From Kurthia massiliensis (GTDB taxonomy: Bacteria; Bacillota; Bacilli; Bacillales_A; Planococcaceae): a stretch of 64,000 nt of DNA. The DNA is taken from the NCBI RefSeq assembly GCF_000285555.1, contig NZ_HE610997.1:51769-115768 (forward strand). Direction: 5' to 3'. The position numbers and the translations under genes were made by a program. Below are positions 7,825-15,583 of the stretch, in pieces; the first letter of the stretch is position 1; every line of letters starts with the position of its first letter. The notes beneath the pieces were generated by a model that saw only the letters and a list, made by a program, of their open reading frames with translations, did no database searches and was not told where the DNA came from.

Positions 7825-8604
7825 TTACCCGAAAAAGTAATCGTATGTGTTTTTTGCAAGCAATGCCACGGTTACGACGATAAATAATCCACGTACATAA
7901 CCACTACCTTTTTTAATCGCAAAACGTGTGCCGAGAATGGCGCCAAACACTTGTGCAATCCCCATTGGAATACCGTAGGCGTAATTAATTTGACCAAGAC
8001 AAGCAAAAACGAGTAATGCGGCAATGTTACTGCCGAAGTTTAAAAAACGAGCACTCGTTGCAGCACGTAAAAAGTCAAAACCAATCATTAAAAAGGCAAA
8101 AATGAAAAATGAGCCTGTGCCAGGTCCTAAAAAGCCATCATAAGCCCCAATTAAAGTCACGACGATCATAAAGCCAGCTAAACGTTTCGTCGTTAATTTT
8201 TTATACGTTGAAATGCTGCCCCAATCTTTTTTAAGCAATGTATAAATAAGTACGACGAACAACATAATAAGCATTAACGGTTTCATGACGGCTGGATCAA
8301 TTAAATGAACCGCAAATGCGCCAAACATCGAACCTACAAATACGAGTGGAAATAGTTTTTTTACAGCAGACAAATCTAATTTGCCCGAACGGTAAAACGT
8401 AATGACGGACGTTAAACTCCCCATTGTGCCCGCTAACTTATTGGTCGCAACAGCGGCTGCTGGATTTAAGCCGGCAAATAGCAATGCCGGCAATCCGATA
8501 AGACCACCACCGCCTACGACAGAATCGATAAAAGCAGCTAAAAATCCGAAAAGTACGAGAATGATCAGCAGCTGTGGATCTAGATCAAAAAAACAAATTG
8601 TCAT
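7825..8604 (-). CDS. TSUP-family (TauE/SafE) membrane transporter
   Basis: 259 residues with about eight membrane segments. GFLAAFIDSVVGGGGLIGLPALL near the N terminus and GFLGPGTGSFF in the middle are the duplicated motifs of the TSUP (sulfite exporter TauE/SafE) family, which moves sulfur oxyanions or organic acids. ATG 8604 is the only ATG in range, but the AAAGGGG site touches it directly. An ATT at 8598 would have normal spacing, so the true start is uncertain. Transcribed away from the TrmB regulator across a palindrome at 8616-8637, which suggests that regulator controls it. Confidence 0.85.
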   Translation of the reverse strand: MTICFFDLDPQLLIILVLFGFLAAFIDSVVGGGGLIGLPALLFAGLNPAAAVATNKLAGTMGSLTSVITFYRSGKLDLSAVKKLFPLVFVGSMFGAFAVHLIDPAVMKPLMLIMLFVVLIYTLLKKDWGSISTYKKLTTKRLAGFMIVVTLIGAYDGFLGPGTGSFFIFAFLMIGFDFLRAATSARFLNFGSNIAALLVFACLGQINYAYGIPMGIAQVFGAILGTRFAIKKGSGYVRGLFIVVTVALLAKNTYDYFFG

Positions 8605-8615
8605 CCCCTTTGTTT

Positions 8616-8637
8616 AGTTACTACCGTAATAGTAACT
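8616..8637. promoter_or_regulatory. palindromic operator between TSUP and TrmB genes
   Basis: AGTTACTA ccgtaa TAGTAACT is a perfect 8+8 inverted repeat. It lies just upstream of a TATGAT -10 box (8646-8651) for the TrmB gene and 12 bases upstream of the TSUP start. It is a good candidate binding site for the TrmB-type regulator. Confidence 0.55.
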
Positions 8638-8683
8638 GAATGTGTTATGATTGTAAATATCAAAAAGTGAATAGGTGATATAA

Positions 8684-9469
8684 ATGGAATCGCTCATTAC
8701 AACATTAAAACAGTTCGGTTTGACGGAATATGAAGCAAAAGTATATGTAGCGCTCGTTACACAAAGTCCTTCGGCAGCGGCAGACATTAGTAAGCGTTCT
8801 ACAGTGCCTCGTGCGCGCGTATACGGCACGTTAGATAGTTTAGTGGAAAAAGGGCTCGTTCTAAAAGAACAAGCCGAGAAAACAGCAGTTTATCGTGCAT
8901 TACCGGTAGAACTATTTATCGAAAAAGCACAACAAGACTTTGAGAAAAATGCCAATGATGTAGAGCGTGCTTTAAAAGAGCTTGCGCAAAAGCCTCAAGA
9001 ACAACCTGTACAAGTTATGACTTTGCAGGAGCGCGAAACGATTTTACAATATTGTCGCCATTTATTAGAGAATGCAAAAGAGACCGTCTTTATGTCGATG
9101 TGGGATGATATGTATGAATTGTTGCGAGCAGACATTGAGAAAGCGAGCAAGCGTGTTCATGTGAAAGGTGTAACGATTCATGCGAAAGACGTTTTGCCAA
9201 CGGTTGATACACATCGCATTACGAATTATACAGAAACGACGAAAAACCCTCATTGGTTCATTATGACGATTGATCACGAACAAGCGATTTATGGATCGCC
9301 CGTGACAGAACGCTTGTCAGCTTTTTTAACAGATGATCCAATGCATATTTATATATTAGAAGATTATATTTGGCATGACGTACTCGTGAACCGTCTCGTG
9401 AAAAAAACGGAAGATGACGCGTTAGATGATTGGGTACAGCGGGAGCGCGCCTCTTTTTTTCACGAATAA
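8684..9469 (+). CDS. TrmB-family transcriptional regulator
   Basis: 261 residues. A winged helix DNA-binding domain at 1-75 (LTEYEAKVYVALV, AADISKRSTVPRARVYGTLDSLVEKGLV) matches the TrmB N terminus. A coiled linker (about 80-115) leads to an effector domain with the fold also found in phospholipase D-like TrmB proteins. Archaeal and bacterial members sense sugars or other small molecules. Start ATG 8684 after AGGTGATAT. Divergent from the TSUP transporter with a shared 79-base region that holds a palindrome. Confidence 0.85.
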   Translation: MESLITTLKQFGLTEYEAKVYVALVTQSPSAAADISKRSTVPRARVYGTLDSLVEKGLVLKEQAEKTAVYRALPVELFIEKAQQDFEKNANDVERALKELAQKPQEQPVQVMTLQERETILQYCRHLLENAKETVFMSMWDDMYELLRADIEKASKRVHVKGVTIHAKDVLPTVDTHRITNYTETTKNPHWFIMTIDHEQAIYGSPVTERLSAFLTDDPMHIYILEDYIWHDVLVNRLVKKTEDDALDDWVQRERASFFHE

Positions 9470-9470
9470 A

Positions 9471-9499
9471 AAAAGGCTACGCATTAGCGTTGCCTTTTC
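9471..9499. terminator. terminator after TrmB gene
   Basis: AAAAGGCTACGC att AGCGTTGCCTTTT. Confidence 0.7.
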
Positions 9500-9541
9500 G
9501 AGCTTAATTTGATTGTTGTTGAAATGCTTTTAGCATGTCAT

Positions 9542-9661
9542 TTAATTTTCTTTTTCTTTTAAGTATTGTGCTTGTGAAACAGTTGGGTCATTTAATAATT
9601 CACTTAAACGAAGTAATTCTTTTTGAATCATTTCTTTTGTGATTTGTTTATGTTCAGTCAT
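9542..9661 (-). CDS. small helical protein (39 aa)
   Basis: This frame starts at ATG 9661, 8 bases after a strong AAGGGGAG site, and encodes a charged amphipathic helix with the sequence pattern EMIQKELLRLSELLND ending in KEKEN. The ribosome binding site and biased composition support translation. No family recognised. It faces the divergent gene at 9826 across a region with an inverted repeat (9713-9749). Confidence 0.55.
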   Translation of the reverse strand: MTEHKQITKEMIQKELLRLSELLNDPTVSQAQYLKEKEN

Positions 9662-9712
9662 GATAAAGCTCCCCTTTAGTAATTAAGTTCATTGTACTAT
9701 GTCTGAAAGACG

Positions 9713-9749
9713 TTGTCACGCGTACCTAAATTTAGCGAATTCGTGACAA
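9713..9749. promoter_or_regulatory. inverted repeat in a divergent intergenic region
   Basis: TTGTCACG (9713-9720) and CGTGACAA (9742-9749) are perfect inverted copies 21 bases apart, between two divergent small genes. It could be an operator; the binding protein is unknown. Confidence 0.35.
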
Positions 9750-9825
9750 AGTGAACGTCGATGATGGTATGTCTCAAAAGTTATGCTATGCTAAAGATAA
9801 TGATAGAGAAGGGGTTTTGTCACAT

Positions 9826-10092
9826 ATGGATAGCAAACTAAACTGGATAGGATTTTTATGCCTATACGTCGGTTTATTTTTAATGACACAAATTTTTAGT
9901 GAAGAAATGCGCATTGAAGCACTTGCCAGTTGGACAGTCGTTTTCATTGGCTTTTTAATTTACTTTGTTGGCGTAATTGCAGGCGTATTCGGTTTCCTAC
10001 GTTCAAAAACACCACTACGTTGGATAAACTTAGTCGCAATTTTCTTAGGCATTTTCGTTGTCAGCGTATTTATGTTTTTACCTGTAAAATAA
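9826..10092 (+). CDS. small three-helix membrane protein (88 aa)
   Basis: Three hydrophobic segments (about 9-25, 37-62 and 70-86) with a short RSKTPLR loop. ATG 9826 follows AAGGGG at 11 bases; the frame is open further 5' but without a better site. Not recognised. Closed by a strong terminator. Confidence 0.65.
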   Translation: MDSKLNWIGFLCLYVGLFLMTQIFSEEMRIEALASWTVVFIGFLIYFVGVIAGVFGFLRSKTPLRWINLVAIFLGIFVVSVFMFLPVK

Positions 10093-10095
10093 TCA

Positions 10096-10137
10096 TAAAA
10101 AAGGAACTATGCAATTATGTGCATAGTTCCTTTTTTC
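10096..10137. terminator. bidirectional terminator between convergent genes
   Basis: AAAAAAGGAACTATGCA / TGCATAGTTCCTTTTTT, shared by the small membrane protein gene and bcrC. Confidence 0.9.
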
Positions 10138-10138
10138 A

Positions 10139-10711
10139 TTATCGTTCGTGACCAGTGAGTGGTAGTTTATACCAAATGCCAACGATGAAGGTTGTAATAG
10201 GTTCCATTAATACGCGGAAGTTCGTGAAAACTGCAGCCGAGATGAAACCGACAGCAATCCCTGCTAATACGTCACCAGGGTAGTGGTTACCGACATAAAT
10301 GCGAGAGAAACCTGTTAATAAACCGAAGATGACTGCAAGCACACCCCATTTGTTTAAATGGCGTAGTAAAAGGACGAATGTTAAGCCCATTGCGCCCGCT
10401 GTATGATCACTTGGGAATGATGCATCTGCATCATGTGGTACGAGCACGTTAATATCGTTATACGTAACGAATGGACGTGGTTCGTAGTAAAATTGTGAAA
10501 TTAATACGTTAATTAAAATGGCAACGATTCCTGCAACGGCTGCATAAATCGCAGACTTCTTCGTATATGTATTTCCGAAAAGCCACATTGCAAGTAAAAT
10601 GATGCCAAGAATATATAACGAGCCATCTGTGACGAAAATCATAAAATGATCCATAAATGTTGAACCGTCACCAGCAAGGCCGTTAATATCTTTTAATACT
10701 TCATAGTTCAA
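10139..10711 (-). CDS. bcrC: undecaprenyl-diphosphatase BcrC (PAP2 family)
   Basis: 190 residues. It removes a phosphate from undecaprenyl pyrophosphate so the lipid carrier for cell wall synthesis can be reused; this also lowers bacitracin sensitivity. PAP2 motifs are visible: YYEPRPFV, ASFPSDHTAGA and GFSRIYVGNHYPGDVLAG. Five or six membrane helices. The sequence follows B. subtilis BcrC closely, including its N terminus, so I start at TTG 10711 (NYEVLKDINGL), 8 bases after AAGAAGG, and not at ATG 10738. No regulator lies beside it. Confidence 0.9.
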   Translation of the reverse strand: MNYEVLKDINGLAGDGSTFMDHFMIFVTDGSLYILGIILLAMWLFGNTYTKKSAIYAAVAGIVAILINVLISQFYYEPRPFVTYNDINVLVPHDADASFPSDHTAGAMGLTFVLLLRHLNKWGVLAVIFGLLTGFSRIYVGNHYPGDVLAGIAVGFISAAVFTNFRVLMEPITTFIVGIWYKLPLTGHER

Positions 10712-10832
10712 GATAACAACCTTCTTTCCATATGACATTATAAACGATTTCTATAGGGAGAGGTTGCTTTTTTAACATTTTTTAAATGTATAAAAATATA
10801 TCGATTCATCGCAATGCGAATATATTGGATCT

Positions 10833-12104
10833 TTACGGTGCAATAACATCTGATTTAGGATGATGTTTTTTGAGCAAAATAACGAATAAACTTCCAAGTG
10901 CACAAAATAGTCCTGCTAATACGAATGCGCTCGTATAAGAATTAAATGCATTATATAAAAGACCGCCGCCGTATGTTGCAACCGCCGCACCGACTTGGTG
11001 AAACGCGACCATCCAACCATACATCATTGCCGACTTTTTCATGCCGAACGCACGTCTCGTTAATCCGATTGTCGGTGGTACAGTTGCAATCCAATCAAGT
11101 CCATAAAAAATGGCGAAGATGACGAGTAATGTGACAGAACCATTTTCTAACGCGAACGGTAAAAAGATGAGCGATAGTCCTCGTAACGCATAATAAAAGA
11201 ACAGTAGCCAGCGATTATCAAAGCGGTCGCTTAACCAACCAGAAAGTGTTGTACCGATCAAATCAAAAATGCCCATAAAACTTAATAGCGATGCTGCAAA
11301 TACCATTGGCAAACCAAATGACATACAATAGCCGATAAAATGTGTTCCGACGAGCCCGGTCGTCGATAAACCACAAATGAAAAAGCTGCCCGCTAATAGC
11401 CAAAATGCTTTACTGCGACATCCTTCTATTAACGAATTCCAGACCATTTTAAATGGATTTCCGCTTATACGTTGTTCTGCTGGTTGCGCGGCTTGTTTTG
11501 TTTCCGTTAATCCAAGTGCTGTCGTATTTGCATCACGCGGCCATTCTTTCATGAAAAGTAAAATGAATAGGAGCATGATGATGCTAAGGACGAGGATGAG
11601 ACCGATTGCGTGACGCCACGTATAATGTTCAACGAGTGCTGCTAATACAGGTAGTAGGACGAGTTGTCCGGTCGCTGTCGCAGCTGTTAAAATTCCGACA
11701 GCGAGCCCACGACGTTTGACAAACCATCGATTGGCAACTTGTGTGCTGAGGACGGTTAAAAATAACCCAGAACCAATACCAATCATGACACCCCAAATTA
11801 AAATTAGTTGCCAGGAAGCTGTCATTAGAAATGTAAGAGCCAAGCCACATGCTAATAAAGCCATCGATGCAATCATGATGCGCTTTAAGCCAAATCTTTC
11901 GACGAATGCCGCCATAAATGGACCAGAAAATCCATATAAGAACAGTCCAATGGCGAATGCGAACGAAATGGTTGGGCGATCCCAATTAAATTGCTGTTCA
12001 AATGGCTCGATAAATACACCCGATGATGAACGGATAATCCCTGCGACGATAATCGAAAAAAACGTCACGATAAGGATCAACCAACTATAATGAAGTTTTT
12101 TCAT
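10833..12104 (-). CDS. MFS transporter, monocarboxylate/oxalate-type
   Basis: 423 residues, twelve membrane helices. The opening WLILIVTFFSIIVAGIIRSSSGVFI and the GWLSDRFDNRW loop after helix 8 are typical of the major facilitator families that include oxalate/formate antiporters and monocarboxylate transporters. A substrate cannot be assigned. ATG 12104 follows AAGAGGC at 7 bases. The next gene upstream is divergent, and 270 bases of AT-rich sequence separate them. Confidence 0.8.
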   Translation of the reverse strand: MKKLHYSWLILIVTFFSIIVAGIIRSSSGVFIEPFEQQFNWDRPTISFAFAIGLFLYGFSGPFMAAFVERFGLKRIMIASMALLACGLALTFLMTASWQLILIWGVMIGIGSGLFLTVLSTQVANRWFVKRRGLAVGILTAATATGQLVLLPVLAALVEHYTWRHAIGLILVLSIIMLLFILLFMKEWPRDANTTALGLTETKQAAQPAEQRISGNPFKMVWNSLIEGCRSKAFWLLAGSFFICGLSTTGLVGTHFIGYCMSFGLPMVFAASLLSFMGIFDLIGTTLSGWLSDRFDNRWLLFFYYALRGLSLIFLPFALENGSVTLLVIFAIFYGLDWIATVPPTIGLTRRAFGMKKSAMMYGWMVAFHQVGAAVATYGGGLLYNAFNSYTSAFVLAGLFCALGSLFVILLKKHHPKSDVIAP

Positions 12105-12374
12105 GTAAATGCCTCTTTCTTATGTAATAGTACAATGTTATTTCATTATTCTGAAAAATTCAATTATATTTTTTCGTCATCAAAAATAGCTGTAATATTA
12201 AAAATCGAACAAATAAGTCAAAAATCACGAAAACTGTAACAATTTTTTATAGAAAAATTACTTACGCCATATTTCCTAAAAAAGTTATAACGTGATATGA
12301 TTTACAAGGGAAAGAGCCTCATGACTCGTACACAATAGCAACATCCTATAGATAAAATTCAGGGAGATGACACG

Positions 12375-13694
12375 ATGAAATATAAATTGAAAGTAGCCGC
12401 GGCTATTTTAACAGCATTTACCGCGCTTTCATCGCCATTAGCGCCGCATTCAGCATATGCTGAAGAAACGACGTCAACGCAAAAAACGATAGCACCTATT
12501 ACAACAACAGTGACAGGAAATGCTTTTATTGATAGCATTTCTAGCGATGTCGTACAAATTGCGAACGATTATGGCTTATACGCTTCCATTATGCTTGCAC
12601 AAGCATCGTTAGAAAGTACGTATGGCCAAAGTGGTTTAGCTTCAGCACCGAACTATAACTTATTCGGTATTAAAGGCCAATATAACGGTCAAAGCGTATC
12701 ATTCGCGACGAATGAACAATCAGTAGATGGTGCTGTATATCGTACGACAGCATCATTCCGTAAATATGCTTCTTATAAAGAATCATTAACAGATTATGCG
12801 CAATTATTATCAGGTGGTACATCTGGCAATAGTGGGTATTATGCTGGCGTATTAAAAGAAAATACGATGTCGTACAAAGAAGCGCTTCAAGCGTTAGAAG
12901 GACGTTACGCGACAGACCAATCATATGCAAGTAAATTGCAAGGTATTATTGATGCGTATGATTTAACACGTTTTGACAATATGGCGGGCACAGCTACGAT
13001 TGTTGCAAACGAAGACGGTACAACAACGACAAATTTTGAAGCGAATAAAATTATTCAAGTAGCCGCTGGTGATACGTTAAGTGCGATTGCAAAAACGTAC
13101 AATACGACAGTTGAACAATTAATGACATGGAATGGTTTGAAATCAACGCTATTAGCTATTGGTGATGAATTAATCGTTGAAGTAGCAGATGGAAATGCGC
13201 AACCAATAGCACAAAATGAAGTAGAAGAACATTCAGTTAAACCAGGTGTCGTGACAGAGCAAGCGCCAGCACCTGTGAAAAAAACATATACAGCGAAAAA
13301 GAAATATAAAGTAAAAAAAGGTGATTCATTATCATCAATCGCTGAAAAATACAATATTACGACAGCACAGTTAAAAGAGTGGAATGATTTATCAGACGCT
13401 TCATTAACGAAAGGTCAAAAATTAGCTGTTGCGGTGAAAGAAGTAAAAGCGAAGAAAAAAGTAGCGAAGAAAAAACCGGAAACGACAGAGATGATTAAAA
13501 CACCTGTCACAACAAAAACAGCAAAAGCAACCAAAAAACAAGCGAAAATTCATGCACGTTACTATACAGTACAATCAGGTGATTCATTAGCATCGATTGC
13601 CCGTACATTTTTAACGACAGAAACGAAGTTAAAAAAAGCGAATCATTTATCATCAAACCTTGTATATAAAGGGCAAAAAATCAAAATTCAATAA
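12375..13694 (+). CDS. secreted N-acetylglucosaminidase with three LysM domains
   Basis: 439 residues. Signal peptide 1-29 with cleavage after AYA. Glucosaminidase (GH73-type) domain at about 48-200, with the catalytic-loop Glu in AQASLESTYGQSGL and the YNLFGIKG motif. Then three LysM peptidoglycan-binding domains at about 225-270, 310-353 and 396-439, joined by Lys/Thr/Ala-rich linkers. It should cut the glycan strands of the cell wall from outside, as autolysins of Enterococcus and Lactococcus do. Start ATG 12375 after AGGGAGATGACACG. Monocistronic. Confidence 0.9.
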   Translation: MKYKLKVAAAILTAFTALSSPLAPHSAYAEETTSTQKTIAPITTTVTGNAFIDSISSDVVQIANDYGLYASIMLAQASLESTYGQSGLASAPNYNLFGIKGQYNGQSVSFATNEQSVDGAVYRTTASFRKYASYKESLTDYAQLLSGGTSGNSGYYAGVLKENTMSYKEALQALEGRYATDQSYASKLQGIIDAYDLTRFDNMAGTATIVANEDGTTTTNFEANKIIQVAAGDTLSAIAKTYNTTVEQLMTWNGLKSTLLAIGDELIVEVADGNAQPIAQNEVEEHSVKPGVVTEQAPAPVKKTYTAKKKYKVKKGDSLSSIAEKYNITTAQLKEWNDLSDASLTKGQKLAVAVKEVKAKKKVAKKKPETTEMIKTPVTTKTAKATKKQAKIHARYYTVQSGDSLASIARTFLTTETKLKKANHLSSNLVYKGQKIKIQ

Positions 13695-13698
13695 TAAT

Positions 13699-13730
13699 AA
13701 AAACCCTTTCCGTTGTGAAAGGGTTTTTTA
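13699..13730. terminator. bidirectional terminator between convergent genes
   Basis: AAACCCTTTC cgttgt GAAAGGGTTT with T run; it serves the glucosaminidase and the minus-strand coiled-coil gene. Confidence 0.85.
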
Positions 13731-13946
13731 CGTCTTTTCAATCAAAACGTCCGTTAATTGTTGTTGTAAAGTGTTAATTTCATCCATCGCAAATTTTTCG
13801 AGTGCTATATATTGTGAATCTTTTTGAACGATATCTTTTTTTAACTCTTTATTTTGTTGCCGTAACATCATAATTTCTTGCTGCATCGAACGAATTAACA
13901 ACGTATATTCATTAGGCTGTTGTGATACATTTAGTTTCTTTGGCAT
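13728..13946 (-). CDS. small coiled-coil protein (72 aa)
   Basis: Nearly all of residues 17-68 is predicted coiled coil by the heptad spacing of Leu, Met and Ile (RSMQQEIMMLRQQNKELKK). No membrane segment. ATG 13946 follows AGAGGTGATC. The function is unknown; such proteins may act as scaffolds. Confidence 0.6.
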   Translation of the reverse strand: MPKKLNVSQQPNEYTLLIRSMQQEIMMLRQQNKELKKDIVQKDSQYIALEKFAMDEINTLQQQLTDVLIEKT

Positions 13947-14072
13947 TATGATCACCTCTATGAGCATAATACCCGTTTCATTTAGAAAGAAACATTATGA
14001 TGTTAGCGTGAAATTTGCAGAATTTACGTTTTATTTTATAATGAAAGAAAGAGCAGAAACGGAGTGGCAGTG

Positions 14073-15536
14073 ATGGGGGCAAACGAAATGGAGCGGCAAC
14101 AACAACGAAAGTATGATGAAGCAGGTTTCGACAAGCGAGGATTACACCGCAATGGCACACCATATGATGATGAGGGCTATGATGTGAGTGGCTATAATTT
14201 TGCGGGTTTCAATCGTCGTGGCTTTAATAGAAATGCAATGCATGAAAATGGCACAAAATATGATACGCATGGCTACGATGCTGAAGGCTACGACGTAAAT
14301 GGCTACGATCAAAAAGGTTATGACCGAGAAGGCTATAATGAAGCGGGTTATAACATAAAAGGCTTTAATCGTAACGGATTTAGTTTAGCTGGTTTACATG
14401 AAAATGGTACGCTGTACGACGTCGATGGATACGATGTCGCAGGATATAACCAAGCAGGTTACAACGCACAAGGTTACGACAAAGACGGCTATGATATCGA
14501 CGGTTATAACGTAAAAGGCTATGACCGAGATGGTTATAATGCGCAAGGCTTCAACAAAAAAGGAAAGCATCGTAATGGTACGAAATACGACGATGAGGGC
14601 TATAATGCAAAAGGCTACAATGAACAAGGGTATAACCGACAAGGGTACAACAAATACGGATTTACATTAGAAGGACTTCACGAAAACGGTACGCATTTTG
14701 ATGAAGCGGGCTATGATGTGGAAGGTTATGATGCGCAAGGTTTCAATAAAAAAGGCTACGACCGAGATGGTTATAATATTGAGGGTTATGATAAAAAAGG
14801 GTATAACCGAAATGGTGTGACGCAAGACGGGTATGACCGTGCAGGTTTCAATGAAAGTGGCGTGCATCAAAACGGTACGTTATTAGATGATGAAGGATAT
14901 GCGAAAGATGGTTACAATGCGCAAGGATATAATCGCGACGGCTACGACCGCGGTGGTTATGATCAAAACGGGTTTAATACACAAGGTTATAATCGAGCTG
15001 GTTACAATATCGAAGGCTACGATATCGACGGTTATAATGTACTAGGATACGACAAACAAGGCTATGACCGAGAAGGCTACGATATTGATGGTTATACGAT
15101 GTTTGGTTTTAACCGAGACGGATTTGACCGACAAGGATACAATGAAGCGGGCGATTATCGACCGTTTATCGATCATTATATGGAAACGTATAAAAGACGT
15201 ATTCAAGACGATGCTTTTTATACAGTAGAATGGAAACATATTTTATGGCAGCTCGCAATGATAGAACAAAAGTATGCAAATTATCAGTACGAAACGTTAG
15301 TATCAGACTTACAACAAGTAATCGACCATTTTGTTGCACAGTTGCTAGCAAAACAACATATTACACGCGGCTTTTCTTGTCGTATGTTGCAATACGACGC
15401 ATTATACGAAACGCAAGTATTGTCACTGGCACATTACGAACTGCTAAAATCACTAGAACAAATGACCGTATTCAATGAAATTACGTTCGCGGCTGTTCGT
15501 AAAATGATTGTGTGTACGATGGCGCATTCGCATTAA
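14073..15536 (+). CDS. GYDxx pentad-repeat protein with helical C-terminal domain, unknown function
   Basis: 487 residues. Residues ~14-361 are a tandem array of about 55 five-residue units G-[YF]-[DN]-x-x. Six copies of a 12-residue marker block (GLHENGT.YD-type, with H.NGT invariant) break it into runs of 4, 8, 9, 5 and 10 pentads and a final run of 17. Marker-to-marker spacing is 32, 52, 57, 37 and 62 residues, always 12+5n. The last ~126 residues are not repeated; they are helical, with two cysteines. No signal peptide or membrane helix. Start ATG 14073 with GGAG 8 bases before; ATG 14088 is also possible. I do not know the fold; a right- or left-handed solenoid is plausible. Monocistronic. 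Confidence 0.75.
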   Translation: MGANEMERQQQRKYDEAGFDKRGLHRNGTPYDDEGYDVSGYNFAGFNRRGFNRNAMHENGTKYDTHGYDAEGYDVNGYDQKGYDREGYNEAGYNIKGFNRNGFSLAGLHENGTLYDVDGYDVAGYNQAGYNAQGYDKDGYDIDGYNVKGYDRDGYNAQGFNKKGKHRNGTKYDDEGYNAKGYNEQGYNRQGYNKYGFTLEGLHENGTHFDEAGYDVEGYDAQGFNKKGYDRDGYNIEGYDKKGYNRNGVTQDGYDRAGFNESGVHQNGTLLDDEGYAKDGYNAQGYNRDGYDRGGYDQNGFNTQGYNRAGYNIEGYDIDGYNVLGYDKQGYDREGYDIDGYTMFGFNRDGFDRQGYNEAGDYRPFIDHYMETYKRRIQDDAFYTVEWKHILWQLAMIEQKYANYQYETLVSDLQQVIDHFVAQLLAKQHITRGFSCRMLQYDALYETQVLSLAHYELLKSLEQMTVFNEITFAAVRKMIVCTMAHSH

Positions 15537-15573
15537 AAAAGAGACGCACCTTTACAGGGTGGGTCTCTTTTCG
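15536..15573. terminator. bidirectional terminator between convergent genes
   Basis: AAAAGAGACGCACC tttaca GGGTGGGTCTCTTTT; between the pentad-repeat gene and gluconokinase. Confidence 0.75.
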
Positions 15574-15583
15574 TTTATATGAT

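Noticed and set aside
11629-12090. Open frames on both strands overlapping the MFS gene
   Set aside because: Shadows of the transmembrane coding sequence; no ribosome sites.
14100-15150. Regularly repeated DNA that could be read as CRISPR or tandem satellite
   Set aside because: The period is 15 bases and follows the codons of the pentad protein; the third codon positions vary. There are no unique spacers.
14394-15239. Several minus-strand open frames in the pentad gene
   Set aside because: They mirror the repeat codons on the other strand and have no ribosome sites.
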